A stretch of DNA of 34,310 nt. It comes from CAZRAL01 sp964598005. GTDB taxonomy: Bacteria > Pseudomonadota > Gammaproteobacteria > Burkholderiales > Usitatibacteraceae. The notes beneath the pieces were generated by a model that searched no databases, was not told the DNA's origin, and saw only the letters and a program-made list of their open reading frames with translations. Numbering within the stretch: position 1 is the stretch's first letter; every line of letters starts with the position of its first letter. The position numbers and the translations under genes are program-made. The stretch covers positions 1 through 34,310 of the forward strand of contig CAZRAL010000027.1 in assembly GCA_964598005.1 (NCBI GenBank), written 5' to 3'. Below are positions 14,389-22,918 of this stretch, piece by piece.

Positions 14389-14450
14389 GTGCGATCAAAG
14401 TCGATGGTGTTTATTACGATAAAGAATATATGGCGCTACGCCTGTAGCCT
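14389..14450 (+). pseudogene. 3' remnant of a second GNAT gene (47-bp direct repeat, copy 2)
   Basis: Bases 14389–14435 equal 13425–13471 exactly. The following codons read L-R-L-stop against L-M-L-stop in the intact gene, with a synonymous TTG/CTA change, so this is a diverged coding end rather than a random match. Only the last about 20 codons survive, directly after the methyltransferase stop. Confidence 0.82.
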
Positions 14451-15732
14451 ACTGATTGTGGTCTTCGCCTTTTGCGGAGGGCCGAATACCGAGCTGTTTT
14501 AACTTGCGATAAAGATGCGTCCTCTCTAGCCCTACCCGCTCGGCGACACGTGACATGTTGCCGTCTTCGCTCTGGATATGATGCAGGAAGTACTGGTATT
14601 CAAATCGCTCGCGCGCTTCGCGCAAGGGCAAGTCGAGCGGCACCGCGCTTTGAATCGCATGCGGTTTAGAGCCATCCAGCCCGAATTCGCGGGCGACGCG
14701 GGCCACATCTTCGCCCGTAATTTCCAGCGCAAGACTGGTTAGCGCGAGGGTTTTCACCATGTTTTCCAACACTAGCAGATTGCCGGGCCAATCGAGGTTG
14801 CGCAGCGCATTGAGCGCGCTGACATTAAAATGGCGCAAGGGTGTTTCATTGGCCTCAACCATTTGCAACAATATCGTGTTGGCCAGATCGGGAATGTCCT
14901 CAATATGTTCGCGAAGGCTGGGAATCCGCAGCGTCAGTCCGCCGATCGCACTATATAACCGGATATCGAATTGTTCGCTTTCCACCATCTGGGCCAGTGC
15001 CGGCGAGGCGGCACAAATCAAGCGCACATTGAATTTTTCGGCTTTTTGAATCAGTTGCAACAAACCCTTTTGCTCGCTGCGCGAAAGCGATTCGATATTT
15101 TGCAGAAAGAGTATGCCGTCGCGCGCCTCGGAAAGCGGTTCGAAAGGATTGCTGGCCAGCCATGCATTTTTCGCAGGCGCGACCCAGGCGGTATTGCGGT
15201 GATGCAATACGCGTGCGCACAGTTCGAAACCGCAACCGGGCTCGCCAATCAACAAGAGTGGCGTTTTTAAGGTGCTGATTTGCTCCAGCCTTTGACGCAA
15301 TTCCATCATCGCCCTGGATCGTCCGAGGTGCGCAAAAGTCAGCCCGGGTCGAGGCAGGATGCGCCCGCCTGCCAGCGCCTTGCTGACTGCCGCCATGAGC
15401 CGCGGCATACTGATAGGTTTTTCCAGAAAATCGAAGGCGCCGATGCGCGTGGCTTCCATTGCTGATTCGATGGTACCGTGCCCGGACATCATCACCACCG
15501 GCATGGTGAGCTGCCCTGAATCCGCCCATTCCTTGAGCAGGGAAATGCCGTCGGTATCCGGCATCCAGATATCGAGCAATACCAGATCGGGCCGTTGTTC
15601 GCGACGGATCGCGCGCGCCGTTTCGGCATTTTCGGCCAGGCGCACGTTATATCCTTCATCCTTCAGGATCTCGAACAGCAGTTCGCGGATTCCGATTTCG
15701 TCGTCGACGACGAGAATGTTGTTTGCTGACAT
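14449..15732 (-). CDS. ntrX: NtrX-like response regulator with degenerate AAA+ domain
   Basis: A 427-residue response regulator paired with the kinase gene just upstream. The receiver domain (1–120) is intact: DDE at 10–12, phosphorylated Asp in LVLLDIWMP, and the later K of EKPIS. The central region aligns with sigma54-activator AAA+ domains but has lost their working parts. Walker A reads GEPGCGFE (no GK), Walker B reads GILFLQNIE (no DE) and no GAFTGA loop exists. The C-terminal Fis-type helix-turn-helix (MSRVAERVGLERTHLYRKL) is intact. It should therefore bind DNA in response to NtrY without activating sigma54 polymerase. Comparable loss is known in NtrX proteins of other bacteria. The usual relatives regulate nitrogen or redox/envelope genes. 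Confidence 0.88.
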   Translation of the reverse strand: MSANNILVVDDEIGIRELLFEILKDEGYNVRLAENAETARAIRREQRPDLVLLDIWMPDTDGISLLKEWADSGQLTMPVVMMSGHGTIESAMEATRIGAFDFLEKPISMPRLMAAVSKALAGGRILPRPGLTFAHLGRSRAMMELRQRLEQISTLKTPLLLIGEPGCGFELCARVLHHRNTAWVAPAKNAWLASNPFEPLSEARDGILFLQNIESLSRSEQKGLLQLIQKAEKFNVRLICAASPALAQMVESEQFDIRLYSAIGGLTLRIPSLREHIEDIPDLANTILLQMVEANETPLRHFNVSALNALRNLDWPGNLLVLENMVKTLALTSLALEITGEDVARVAREFGLDGSKPHAIQSAVPLDLPLREARERFEYQYFLHHIQSEDGNMSRVAERVGLERTHLYRKLKQLGIRPSAKGEDHNQ

Positions 15733-15793
15733 GTCCTACCTCTTTTTACACTTGCATTATTTACGCTTTTTCCTACCAGCAGGTATTGCACCT

Positions 15794-17944
15794 TCACATC
15801 CTAGTACCATTTTTCACGGGCAGGGTGATTCTGATCAAGGCCCCATGCGGAAGAACGTTTTCCATTGCAATCGCGCCGTGATGCTCCTCGACAATTTTTT
15901 TCACGATCGCCAGCCCAAGACCGGTTCCTTTCGGTTTGGTGGTGACATAAGGCTCGAAGATTTTCCCTATCACCGTTTCATTGATACCCGAACCATTGTC
16001 CTGCACCGTTAATTCAATTTCGTTTTCGTGGCAGGCGGTAGCAATCGTTATACGCGGCTCTGCGGTGCCAGACAATGCATCCAGCGCATTTTGCACAAGG
16101 TTGTGCAAAACCTGGCGAAGCTGGGCCGGATCGGCGGTAACCGGCGGCAAATCGGCCGCTAACCGGGTTTCGATATGGGATTTCATCGGTTCGTAGAGCA
16201 CCAGCACGTCACGAATCAATTCGTTCAGCGATACATCGGCAAGTATCAGTCGCGCACTGCGCGCATACAGGCTGAAATCGTTGACCATGCCCTTCAAGGC
16301 ATCAACCTGCGCCACGATGGTATGGGTCGCCCGCGACAGGATTTCTGCCTCGGCCAAGGGCAATTTATCTGCCAGCTTCATTTGCAGCCGCTCGGCGGAA
16401 AGCTGAATGGGGGTTAGCGGATTCTTGATTTCATGCGCCAGCCGGCGCGCTACCTCGCCCCAGGCCGCATCGCGCTGTGCCTGAATGAGGTGGGTCATGT
16501 CATCGAAGACCACGATGTATCCCGAGTCAATGGTTGCGGGCAGCCGCGTGCCACGCACGAGCAACGTACGGGGTCCCTCCGGGCGACTCAGTTCGATCTG
16601 GCGTTCCCACAGTTTATCGCGCGCGCCGGAAAACTGTGCCAGGATTTCTTCGACCAAAGGGCGGATGTTCGCGGGGATCGACGGATTGCCGCCCAGCCAT
16701 TCTGGCAATCTGAGCCCGCGGGCAGCTTGCTGTTCGAAGCCGAGCATGTCTTCGGCAATTTTATTGATCGTTTTCAGGTAGTAGCGCTCGTCGAAAGCCA
16801 TGACGCCAGAGGTCAAATTACCGAGAATGCTTTCCAGGTAGGTCTTGGCATTTTCGAGTTCGTGCTGTTTGCGTGCCACTACATCCGACGCTTCGGCAAG
16901 CTGACGGGTCATGGTGTTGAACGATTGCGTCAATACACCAAATTCGTCGCGGCTGCGCACCGGATTCAGTCTGGAAAAATCGCCCTTGGCAATCGCCCGG
17001 GTCGCTTCGGCCAGAGCGGACAGCGGGGCCGACAGCCGTTCGGATATAAAAAACGAAAGCGCAATCGCCGAAAAAAGGGTCAGCAACATTGCCAAGGTCA
17101 GCGTCAGGGCAAATAGTTGTTTTAATCCCTGCCGTTGATACGAAAGCTGCTGGTAATCGCGAAACCCCGCTTCCACGCTTTGCGCATCGGCCGCCAGCGA
17201 TGCCGGCACCTGTTGCACCACTTGCAGGAAGCGTGGTTCATCGGTGTTTGTATCGGGCGGCAGCAGTACGATCACCCGCAGAAACAGGCCTCGCTCGGGC
17301 AGGTTTTCCACGATTTTAAATGGGATGTGGGCGGGCGATTCGCTAATTTCGCGCAGCTCGTTGACCATCGGCTTATCGGGAAACAGGACGTTTTTTGCAG
17401 CCCCGTTTGCTTCGCTCAGCGGGCGGCCATTGGCCTGAAACAATCCGGCTTCTTCAAAACCAAATCGCAATTTTGCCGCCTGCAGCGAATCAGCATTGGC
17501 GGGCTGTGCCCCCAGCCCGCGGGCAATCGTCTCGGCCTTGTTGATTAATTCATTCAGCGCGTGATCGAGCGCGCTTTTGCCGAGATTGAGCGCACCTTCG
17601 AGCGCCTTGTCAACCGGTACATCGAACCACGAATCGATGGAGCGATTCAGGAACTGCACCGATATGGCATAGACCAGGCCGCCGGGAATGACTGCCATCA
17701 GCGCAAAAACCGCCATCAAGCGCAAAGCCAGTTTCGAGCCAAACACCCGGCTGCGCAGCTTTTTCGTCAGCACGATAATCTGGTAGCCGATCAGTATCAG
17801 CAGCCCTGCGATCAAGGCGCTGCCCAAACCAAATAACCAGGTGTAATGCGCGGCAAAAAAAGCATTGTTGCTGCTGGCGCGGAACAGCATGCCGATCAAG
17901 GCAATGCCCAGCAACACGCAGGAAAAAAGCACGCTGCGGATCAT
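15794..17944 (-). CDS. ntrY: NtrY-like sensor histidine kinase
   Basis: A 716-residue membrane kinase. Hydrophobic segments lie near residues 5–25, 35–58, 75–95 and 280–305, enclosing a large periplasmic sensing part (about 96–280). A HAMP linker (SERLSAPLSALAEATRAIAKGDFS), a PAS domain (about 365–480), the phosphoacceptor HEIKNPLTPIQLSAERL, and the ATP-binding N-box NLVQNALDAL, DNGSGI and GTGLGLAIVKKIVEEHHG follow. This is the NtrY layout. Its start overlaps the DUF4390 gene end by 4 nt, and ntrX follows after 61 nt. Confidence 0.92.
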   Translation of the reverse strand: MIRSVLFSCVLLGIALIGMLFRASSNNAFFAAHYTWLFGLGSALIAGLLILIGYQIIVLTKKLRSRVFGSKLALRLMAVFALMAVIPGGLVYAISVQFLNRSIDSWFDVPVDKALEGALNLGKSALDHALNELINKAETIARGLGAQPANADSLQAAKLRFGFEEAGLFQANGRPLSEANGAAKNVLFPDKPMVNELREISESPAHIPFKIVENLPERGLFLRVIVLLPPDTNTDEPRFLQVVQQVPASLAADAQSVEAGFRDYQQLSYQRQGLKQLFALTLTLAMLLTLFSAIALSFFISERLSAPLSALAEATRAIAKGDFSRLNPVRSRDEFGVLTQSFNTMTRQLAEASDVVARKQHELENAKTYLESILGNLTSGVMAFDERYYLKTINKIAEDMLGFEQQAARGLRLPEWLGGNPSIPANIRPLVEEILAQFSGARDKLWERQIELSRPEGPRTLLVRGTRLPATIDSGYIVVFDDMTHLIQAQRDAAWGEVARRLAHEIKNPLTPIQLSAERLQMKLADKLPLAEAEILSRATHTIVAQVDALKGMVNDFSLYARSARLILADVSLNELIRDVLVLYEPMKSHIETRLAADLPPVTADPAQLRQVLHNLVQNALDALSGTAEPRITIATACHENEIELTVQDNGSGINETVIGKIFEPYVTTKPKGTGLGLAIVKKIVEEHHGAIAMENVLPHGALIRITLPVKNGTRM

Positions 17945-18579
17945 GGTTTCGCCTCGCCGGGCACAAAACTCCAGCGATACCAGTCGGAAGAAAGGTCCCA
18001 GTCGCGCGAGCCAAGGACATTCAACTGGAACGGCTTGGGAAGTTGGGAAGTATCCAGGCGCACCCGAACCGCTGCTTCATAGGTCTCGCCCGGCTTCAGC
18101 CGGTTTCGATCCGCCACATTCCACGAGCGGACACTGGAGAGAAAACGTTTCACATCTTCGAAACGCGATACGTTTTGCGAAATCCCGGATACCGTAATGC
18201 GGTATTGATCGGTCAGCGGTGCATAGGCGACGCGACGGTCCCGCGATTGCCGCACCAGTTTTTCATCCAGCCAGTACCAGCGCGGCCGCGATAGTTCGAA
18301 CTCGATCACAAAATAAAGAGGCACTCCTTTTTTGAGTGCTTCCTGCTGCGCGGCAGTGAACTGGATATCGAAATCGGCTGTGAGTTGGTAGCCTTCCTCA
18401 CTTGCTTCCAATTTGGCCCCGGTAACCGCAGCGCCCTCGGCATGGGCAGGCCCGCAAACCATCAATAGCGACGATAGCAAAATCAACCACGGCAAAAACG
18501 CCCGCCAACTATTTAAGCGAGCATCAAGCGCTTGTCTATCGCTTCTGTAGCAGCGCGTAATAAAAACCGTCTTGGTCAT
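17941..18579 (-). CDS. DUF4390 family exported protein
   Basis: A protein of about 212 residues with a signal segment (WLILLSSLLMVCGPAHA, cut before EGAAV) preceded by a long polar start. The mature part is rich in strands, with FDIQFTAAQQEALKKGVPLYF and SRPRWYWLDEKLVRQSRDRRV matching the DUF4390 family, which in Betaproteobacteria is found between rsmB and ntrY. Biochemical role is unknown; its fixed place suggests it serves the NtrYX system, perhaps as a periplasmic input. The start is uncertain: ATG 18579 overlaps rsmB by 44 nt, and 18609 is also open. Confidence 0.82.
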   Translation of the reverse strand: MTKTVFITRCYRSDRQALDARLNSWRAFLPWLILLSSLLMVCGPAHAEGAAVTGAKLEASEEGYQLTADFDIQFTAAQQEALKKGVPLYFVIEFELSRPRWYWLDEKLVRQSRDRRVAYAPLTDQYRITVSGISQNVSRFEDVKRFLSSVRSWNVADRNRLKPGETYEAAVRVRLDTSQLPKPFQLNVLGSRDWDLSSDWYRWSFVPGEAKP

Positions 18580-19822
18580 CGTTGGGCAACACGCGGCCAT
18601 CGTTATCATTATCGTAAACCCCGGCCGCCTCCCTCGTACTCAGGCGCGTTGCCTCGGGCTGCTTGGCCAGAAACTCGCTCACGATGGCATTGTTTTCTTC
18701 ATCGAACAGCGAGCAGGTGGCGTATAACAATCTACCACCCGGCGCAAGACAACGCCAGAGGCTCTGCAATAAACGCTGTTGCTGGGCGGCAAATTTGGCG
18801 ATATCGCTATGCCGGCGGATCCATTTAATATCGGGGTGACGCCGCACCACGCCCGACCCCGTGCAGGGCGCATCGAGCAGAATACGCTCGTAGGGTTTGC
18901 CATCCCACCACGTCTCCAGATTGGCGGCGTCCGCGACCTTTAGCGTAGCCTGCAAGCCCAACCGGTCGAGATTTTGCCGCACCTGCTGTAATCTCTTGGC
19001 ATCGCTGTCCAATGCGGTCAACGCAATATTCGCCCGTTCCAGCAAGTGCCCTGTTTTGCCGCCGGGCGCCGCGCAGGCATCAAGCACACGCATGCCGTTT
19101 TTGGCCTCCAGAAGCCGGGCGGCGATCTGCGCACCGGCGTCCTGAACCGATGCCAGTCCCTCGCGGAATCCCGGTATGGCATCCACGTTGCGCGGGGTTT
19201 CGAGCAATATCGCGTCCGGCCCGATCTGATCGGCACTGATTCCATTTTTCGCCAGCAAGGCCAGATAATCTGGCAAGGTTGTTTTACGCGCATTGATGCG
19301 CAAACACATGGGCGGGTGATAACGCGCACTTAGCAGAATGGCTTCCCACTTCTGCGGATATTCTTCGCGCATCCGCGCGATCCACCAATCGGGGAAATCG
19401 TAGCGGGCAATATCACTTTTAAAGCGCTCGCGTTTGAACTTTTCCGGCTCACGTAAAAAGTTACGCAATACGCCATTGACTAGCCCTTTGGCGCGCGTAA
19501 AGCCCATCGCTTCGCACGCCGATACGGCATGACTGACGATGACATGCGGCTTTGCCCGTGAAAATTGCAGTTGCGCCAGCACCACCAATAGGAGATAGCG
19601 CACCCGGACATCGGTTAGCGGAATAGTAAGCAATGTATCGAGTTGGGCGGCAAGCAAACCATAATGACGTAGTGTGTCGAAAGCGATGCTTTGCACGGCG
19701 GATCGCGCCTCGCGTGGCAGATCGCCCCTGCGCTTGAAGGCCATCTCCAACGCGCGGTCGAGATTGCGCCCTTCCAGAGTCGCACCAACTACATCGGCGG
19801 CTGAAATCTGGATATCGATCAT
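18536..19822 (-). CDS. rsmB: 16S rRNA (cytosine(967)-C5)-methyltransferase
   Basis: A 428-residue enzyme that methylates C967 of 16S rRNA using SAM. The N-terminal NusB-like RNA-binding domain (about 1–140) is followed by the catalytic domain: SAM loop VLDACAAPGGKTGHLLE, then DAPCTGSGVVRRHPDIKW with one key cysteine (PC motif) and YATCSLFDEENNAIV with the catalytic cysteine (TC motif). Length is normal. It overlaps fmt by 4 nt (ATGA), so the two are translationally coupled; def lies further upstream, as in the common bacterial def–fmt–sun cluster. Confidence 0.96.
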   Translation of the reverse strand: MIDIQISAADVVGATLEGRNLDRALEMAFKRRGDLPREARSAVQSIAFDTLRHYGLLAAQLDTLLTIPLTDVRVRYLLLVVLAQLQFSRAKPHVIVSHAVSACEAMGFTRAKGLVNGVLRNFLREPEKFKRERFKSDIARYDFPDWWIARMREEYPQKWEAILLSARYHPPMCLRINARKTTLPDYLALLAKNGISADQIGPDAILLETPRNVDAIPGFREGLASVQDAGAQIAARLLEAKNGMRVLDACAAPGGKTGHLLERANIALTALDSDAKRLQQVRQNLDRLGLQATLKVADAANLETWWDGKPYERILLDAPCTGSGVVRRHPDIKWIRRHSDIAKFAAQQQRLLQSLWRCLAPGGRLLYATCSLFDEENNAIVSEFLAKQPEATRLSTREAAGVYDNDNDGRVLPNDDQDGFYYALLQKR

Positions 19823-20739
19823 TTCCCGAACACCATGCCTGCTGGTAGCTCAACCCCGCGCAGAAAATCCGCTGCCGGTAAATGTTTGCCACCCGGTTTT
19901 TGCAACTCCAGCAAGGAAAGCGCACCTTCTCCACAGGCGACCCGTAATTCGCCCGCCGAAGCCTGGATTACTTCGCCAGGAGATCCTTCGCCCACACTGA
20001 TGGCGGCCTTCCAGATTTTCAACGGGACATCATTCCATGAAGTTTCCGCGCCGGGATAAGGATTAAAGGCCCGAATGCGCGATGCAAGGGTTTGCGCGGG
20101 TAACGCCCAATCGATCGGCGCCTCGTTTTTAAGCAGTTTTTTGGCGTAGGTAACACCTGTTTCTGGCTGGGGAACAGGTGTAAGCGATGCAAATCGACCA
20201 AGTGCATCGACAACAGCTTTTGCTCCCTGATGCGCCAGTTTGTCGAGCAAGGTGGCGCTGGTATCGTCTTCGGTAATGGGGATGGTGCGTTGCAACAGCA
20301 TGGGGCCTGTATCCAGGCCCGCATCCATGCGCATGATGGTAATACCGGTTTCCCGGTCGCCCGCTTCGATGGCGCGTTGCACAGGGGCTGCGCCACGCCA
20401 ACGCGGCAGTAGCGAGGCGTGAATATTAATGCATCCCAAACGGGGAAGTGCCAATACAGCAGGCGGCAGGATCAGGCCGTAGGCCGCGACAATCATTGCG
20501 TCGGCCTGAAATTCGGCCAGATGTTGCTGAAACATGGCATCTTTGAGAGTGACGGGTTTTTCAATAGGCAATCCACGCCGCGCCGCGCCCAGTGTTACCG
20601 CGCTGGGAGATAATTTCAAGCCGCGCCCGGCAGGTTTATCGGGCTGGGTCAGAACAAGCACGATGTCGTGCCCCGCATCTGCCAATGCCTCAAGCGCCAC
20701 GGCAGCAAAGACGGGGGTTCCCGCAAAAATCAATCTCAT
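19819..20739 (-). CDS. fmt: Methionyl-tRNA formyltransferase
   Basis: A 306-residue enzyme that formylates initiator Met-tRNA with 10-formyl-THF. The N-terminal Rossmann part starts MRLIFAGTPVFAA; the folate-binding and catalytic motif NIHASLLPRWRGAAPVQRAI (Asn, His, and SLLP loop) is intact, followed by MRMDAGLDTGPML. The C-terminal OB-like domain (about 205–306) contacts tRNA. The ribosome site is a G-rich gggggta just before the ATG. A terminator-like hairpin lies between def and this gene, so expression may depend on read-through or on its own promoter. Confidence 0.96.
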   Translation of the reverse strand: MRLIFAGTPVFAAVALEALADAGHDIVLVLTQPDKPAGRGLKLSPSAVTLGAARRGLPIEKPVTLKDAMFQQHLAEFQADAMIVAAYGLILPPAVLALPRLGCINIHASLLPRWRGAAPVQRAIEAGDRETGITIMRMDAGLDTGPMLLQRTIPITEDDTSATLLDKLAHQGAKAVVDALGRFASLTPVPQPETGVTYAKKLLKNEAPIDWALPAQTLASRIRAFNPYPGAETSWNDVPLKIWKAAISVGEGSPGEVIQASAGELRVACGEGALSLLELQKPGGKHLPAADFLRGVELPAGMVFGK

Positions 20740-20754
20740 GGTTTACCCCCTAAG

Positions 20755-20790
20755 CAAAAAACGCCGATCGGTGATCGGCGCCTGCTTTTT
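20755..20790 (-). terminator. Rho-independent terminator between def and fmt
   Basis: A perfect 8-bp stem cgccgatc / gatcggcg (20762–20769 and 20773–20780) with a 3-nt loop is followed on the minus strand by six T (complement of 20756–20761). It lies 24 nt after the def stop. The other side has five T on the plus strand (20786–20790), so it could act in both directions. Confidence 0.8.
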
Positions 20791-20804
20791 CAAGCAAAAT
20801 AGTA

Positions 20805-21359
20805 CTAGGCGCGCCCGCTTGCAGTTCTACGGCGCGGCGCGACCAGCTCGGCCTCGCGCTCCAGGTCGCGTTGGCGCTTGATCATTTTATTCTTGATGCG
20901 ATTGGCCTTGAGCGGCGAGAGATATTCGACAAATACTTTGCCGTCCAGATGATCCAGTTCGTGTTGAATGCAAACGGCGAGCAAGCCCGATGCATTGAGT
21001 GTAAAACGGTTGCCATCGCGACCCAAGGCGGTGACCATGACGGTTTCGGCACGCTCGACCTTGTCGTATACGCCGGGGACGGAAAGGCAGCCTTCTTCAT
21101 TTATGGCGGTGCCTTCCTTGCGCAGAATCTCGGGATTGATAAATACCCGCAACTGGTTTTTTTCTTCTGAAATGTCCAGCACGACAATGCGCTTTAACTC
21201 GCCCACCTGCGTGGCGGCGAGACCGATGCCGGGCGCTTCGTACATAGTCTCGGCCATATCGTCGACCAGCTTTTTAATCTTGTCGTCGATCATCTTCACT
21301 GCTTTGGCCACGCATTGCAAGCGCGGATCGGGATAGGTCAAAACATCCAAAATTGCCAT
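20805..21359 (-). CDS. def: Peptide deformylase
   Basis: A 184-residue metalloenzyme that removes the formyl group from nascent proteins. All three motifs are present: GIGLAATQ (about 47–54), EGCLSVP with the metal-binding cysteine, and QHELDHLDG with the two histidines and catalytic glutamate. A basic tail (RRRTASGRA) extends past the family core, possibly contacting the ribosome. It is divergent from the LysM gene and followed by a terminator, then fmt, the reverse activity. Confidence 0.96.
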   Translation of the reverse strand: MAILDVLTYPDPRLQCVAKAVKMIDDKIKKLVDDMAETMYEAPGIGLAATQVGELKRIVVLDISEEKNQLRVFINPEILRKEGTAINEEGCLSVPGVYDKVERAETVMVTALGRDGNRFTLNASGLLAVCIQHELDHLDGKVFVEYLSPLKANRIKNKMIKRQRDLEREAELVAPRRRTASGRA

Positions 21360-21394
21360 AATTGCTTGCGAATTGAATAAATTAGGTGCAGAAT

Positions 21395-21431
21395 CTTAAG
21401 CTAAATCTTGAAGTTCAAGCTTTAACCTAAG
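21395..21431. promoter_or_regulatory. Inverted repeat between divergent def and lysM genes
   Basis: The centre is cttgaa-g-ttcaag, a perfect 6-bp dyad. The flanking 12-nt arms cttaagctaaat and ctttaacctaag agree at 9 of 12 positions as inverted copies. It lies in the 188-nt gap from which both genes are read, so it may be an operator, or simply a hairpin. Confidence 0.4.
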
Positions 21432-21547
21432 TCGAAGTTTTAACATAGTATTTTAAGTAAGCGCTGCTGGCAAATTTGTCTACTCGCTTTTTTATTTGCC
21501 GCAGCAAAAAAATATTCCGTTCAACGTAAGTTATTGCGATAGTCGCC

Positions 21548-22768
21548 ATGAAAATACACAAAGCACAGTTCTACACCGTCTTTGTTCTGATGATGGCAGG
21601 ATTAGTTCCCCAAGCGGTCGGCGCCGATAGCGCTGCACCGATCAAGCCTGCTTCCGCAAAGACCATAGCGACCCGTCCGCTCACGCTGGCCGAGAATGCG
21701 CCGGATAGTTATACCGTCGTCAAAGGCGATACCCTATGGGGGATTTCCGGCAAGTTTCTCAAAGAGCCCTGGCGTTGGCCCGAAATCTGGAACATGAACC
21801 GGGATGAAATCAAAAACCCTCACTGGATTTACCCGGGTGATGTGATTCGGCTCGATTTCGATGGTAGTGGCCGACCCCGGCTGTCTCTGACCGCGGGCAA
21901 TGTCGTCAAGTTATCGCCGCATATCCGGGTGGATCGCCTTTCCCAAGCCATCCCATCAATCCCTGCGCGGGTTATCGCTCCCTTTTTATCATTACCCCTG
22001 GTGATTGAAGTCAATGGCCTGCAAAATGCACCACGTATCGTAGCCACTGAAGAAGGGCGCGTCATTGTTGGCGCCGGAAACAATGCTTATGTGGTGGGCA
22101 TGAATGAATCCCTGGGCACAAAATGGCAGATTTATCGGCCTGGTGCGGCGCTTACCGATCCAGACACCAAGGAAATTCTGGGTTACGAAGCAAAGTATTT
22201 AGGAGATGCTCATGTTTCAAAATTTGGCGAAACCTCGACCATCGATATTTTGCGCTCAACGCAGGAAATCAATCGCGGCGACCGACTCACGCCTACCGTT
22301 GAATCGGCTGCACCTTCTTACAGCCCGCATGCCCCCGATAAACCGATTAGTGGCAGTGTCATTGCCATCAATGGTGGCGTTACGGAGTCCGCCCAGTATT
22401 CAGTAGTGGCCCTCAATCGCGGCAAGCGCGATGGTTTGGAAGTCGGCCATGTGCTAGCCACTTTTCAAAAAGGCGAGTGGGTCAGCACCAAAACCGACGA
22501 CTCATCTGCAACCTTGCGCTGGAATACCGATTCGAGCCCGCCCTACAATCCCACCGTAGATAACAATGCGCAACTTCCGCCTTCTGGCACCACTGCGCCG
22601 CAGGCCGCAACCTCTGCCGAAACCGGTATTCCCTCGCAGGTCAAGCTGCCTGACGAACGGAATGGCCTGATTTTTGTTTTTCGTGTCTTCGATAGAGTGG
22701 CTTACGCGCTGGTTATGCAGAGCCGTCGACCATTACGCATAGGCGATCGGGTCGCCAATCCACAATAG
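21548..22768 (+). CDS. Exported LysM-domain protein
   Basis: A 406-residue protein with a signal peptide (residues 1–25, cut after VGA). A LysM module at about 55–102 (SYTVVKGDTLWGISGKFL then NMNRDEIKNPHWIYPGDVIRL) binds glycan chains of peptidoglycan. The rest, about 110–400, is of strand-rich type with SGSVIAINGGVTESAQYSVV and a C-terminal RVFDRVAYALVMQSRRPLRIGDRV. LysM proteins of this size next to dprA are typical for Betaproteobacteria and probably act in cell-wall maintenance. Its start is ATG 21548; the leader is A+T-rich. Confidence 0.9.
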   Translation: MKIHKAQFYTVFVLMMAGLVPQAVGADSAAPIKPASAKTIATRPLTLAENAPDSYTVVKGDTLWGISGKFLKEPWRWPEIWNMNRDEIKNPHWIYPGDVIRLDFDGSGRPRLSLTAGNVVKLSPHIRVDRLSQAIPSIPARVIAPFLSLPLVIEVNGLQNAPRIVATEEGRVIVGAGNNAYVVGMNESLGTKWQIYRPGAALTDPDTKEILGYEAKYLGDAHVSKFGETSTIDILRSTQEINRGDRLTPTVESAAPSYSPHAPDKPISGSVIAINGGVTESAQYSVVALNRGKRDGLEVGHVLATFQKGEWVSTKTDDSSATLRWNTDSSPPYNPTVDNNAQLPPSGTTAPQAATSAETGIPSQVKLPDERNGLIFVFRVFDRVAYALVMQSRRPLRIGDRVANPQ

Positions 22769-22918
22769 TTTATTGAAATTCTGCTGCACTTGGTCATGCG
22801 GCGTCGAGAAGTGGCTCAATTATGTATGCCGCAACCATTCTGGTTTTTCGCCCCGTTTCTTCTGGGCTGACCTGCGCGCGCAACGAATTTTAATAAACGG
22901 CTAAAAGTCATAAAGCCT

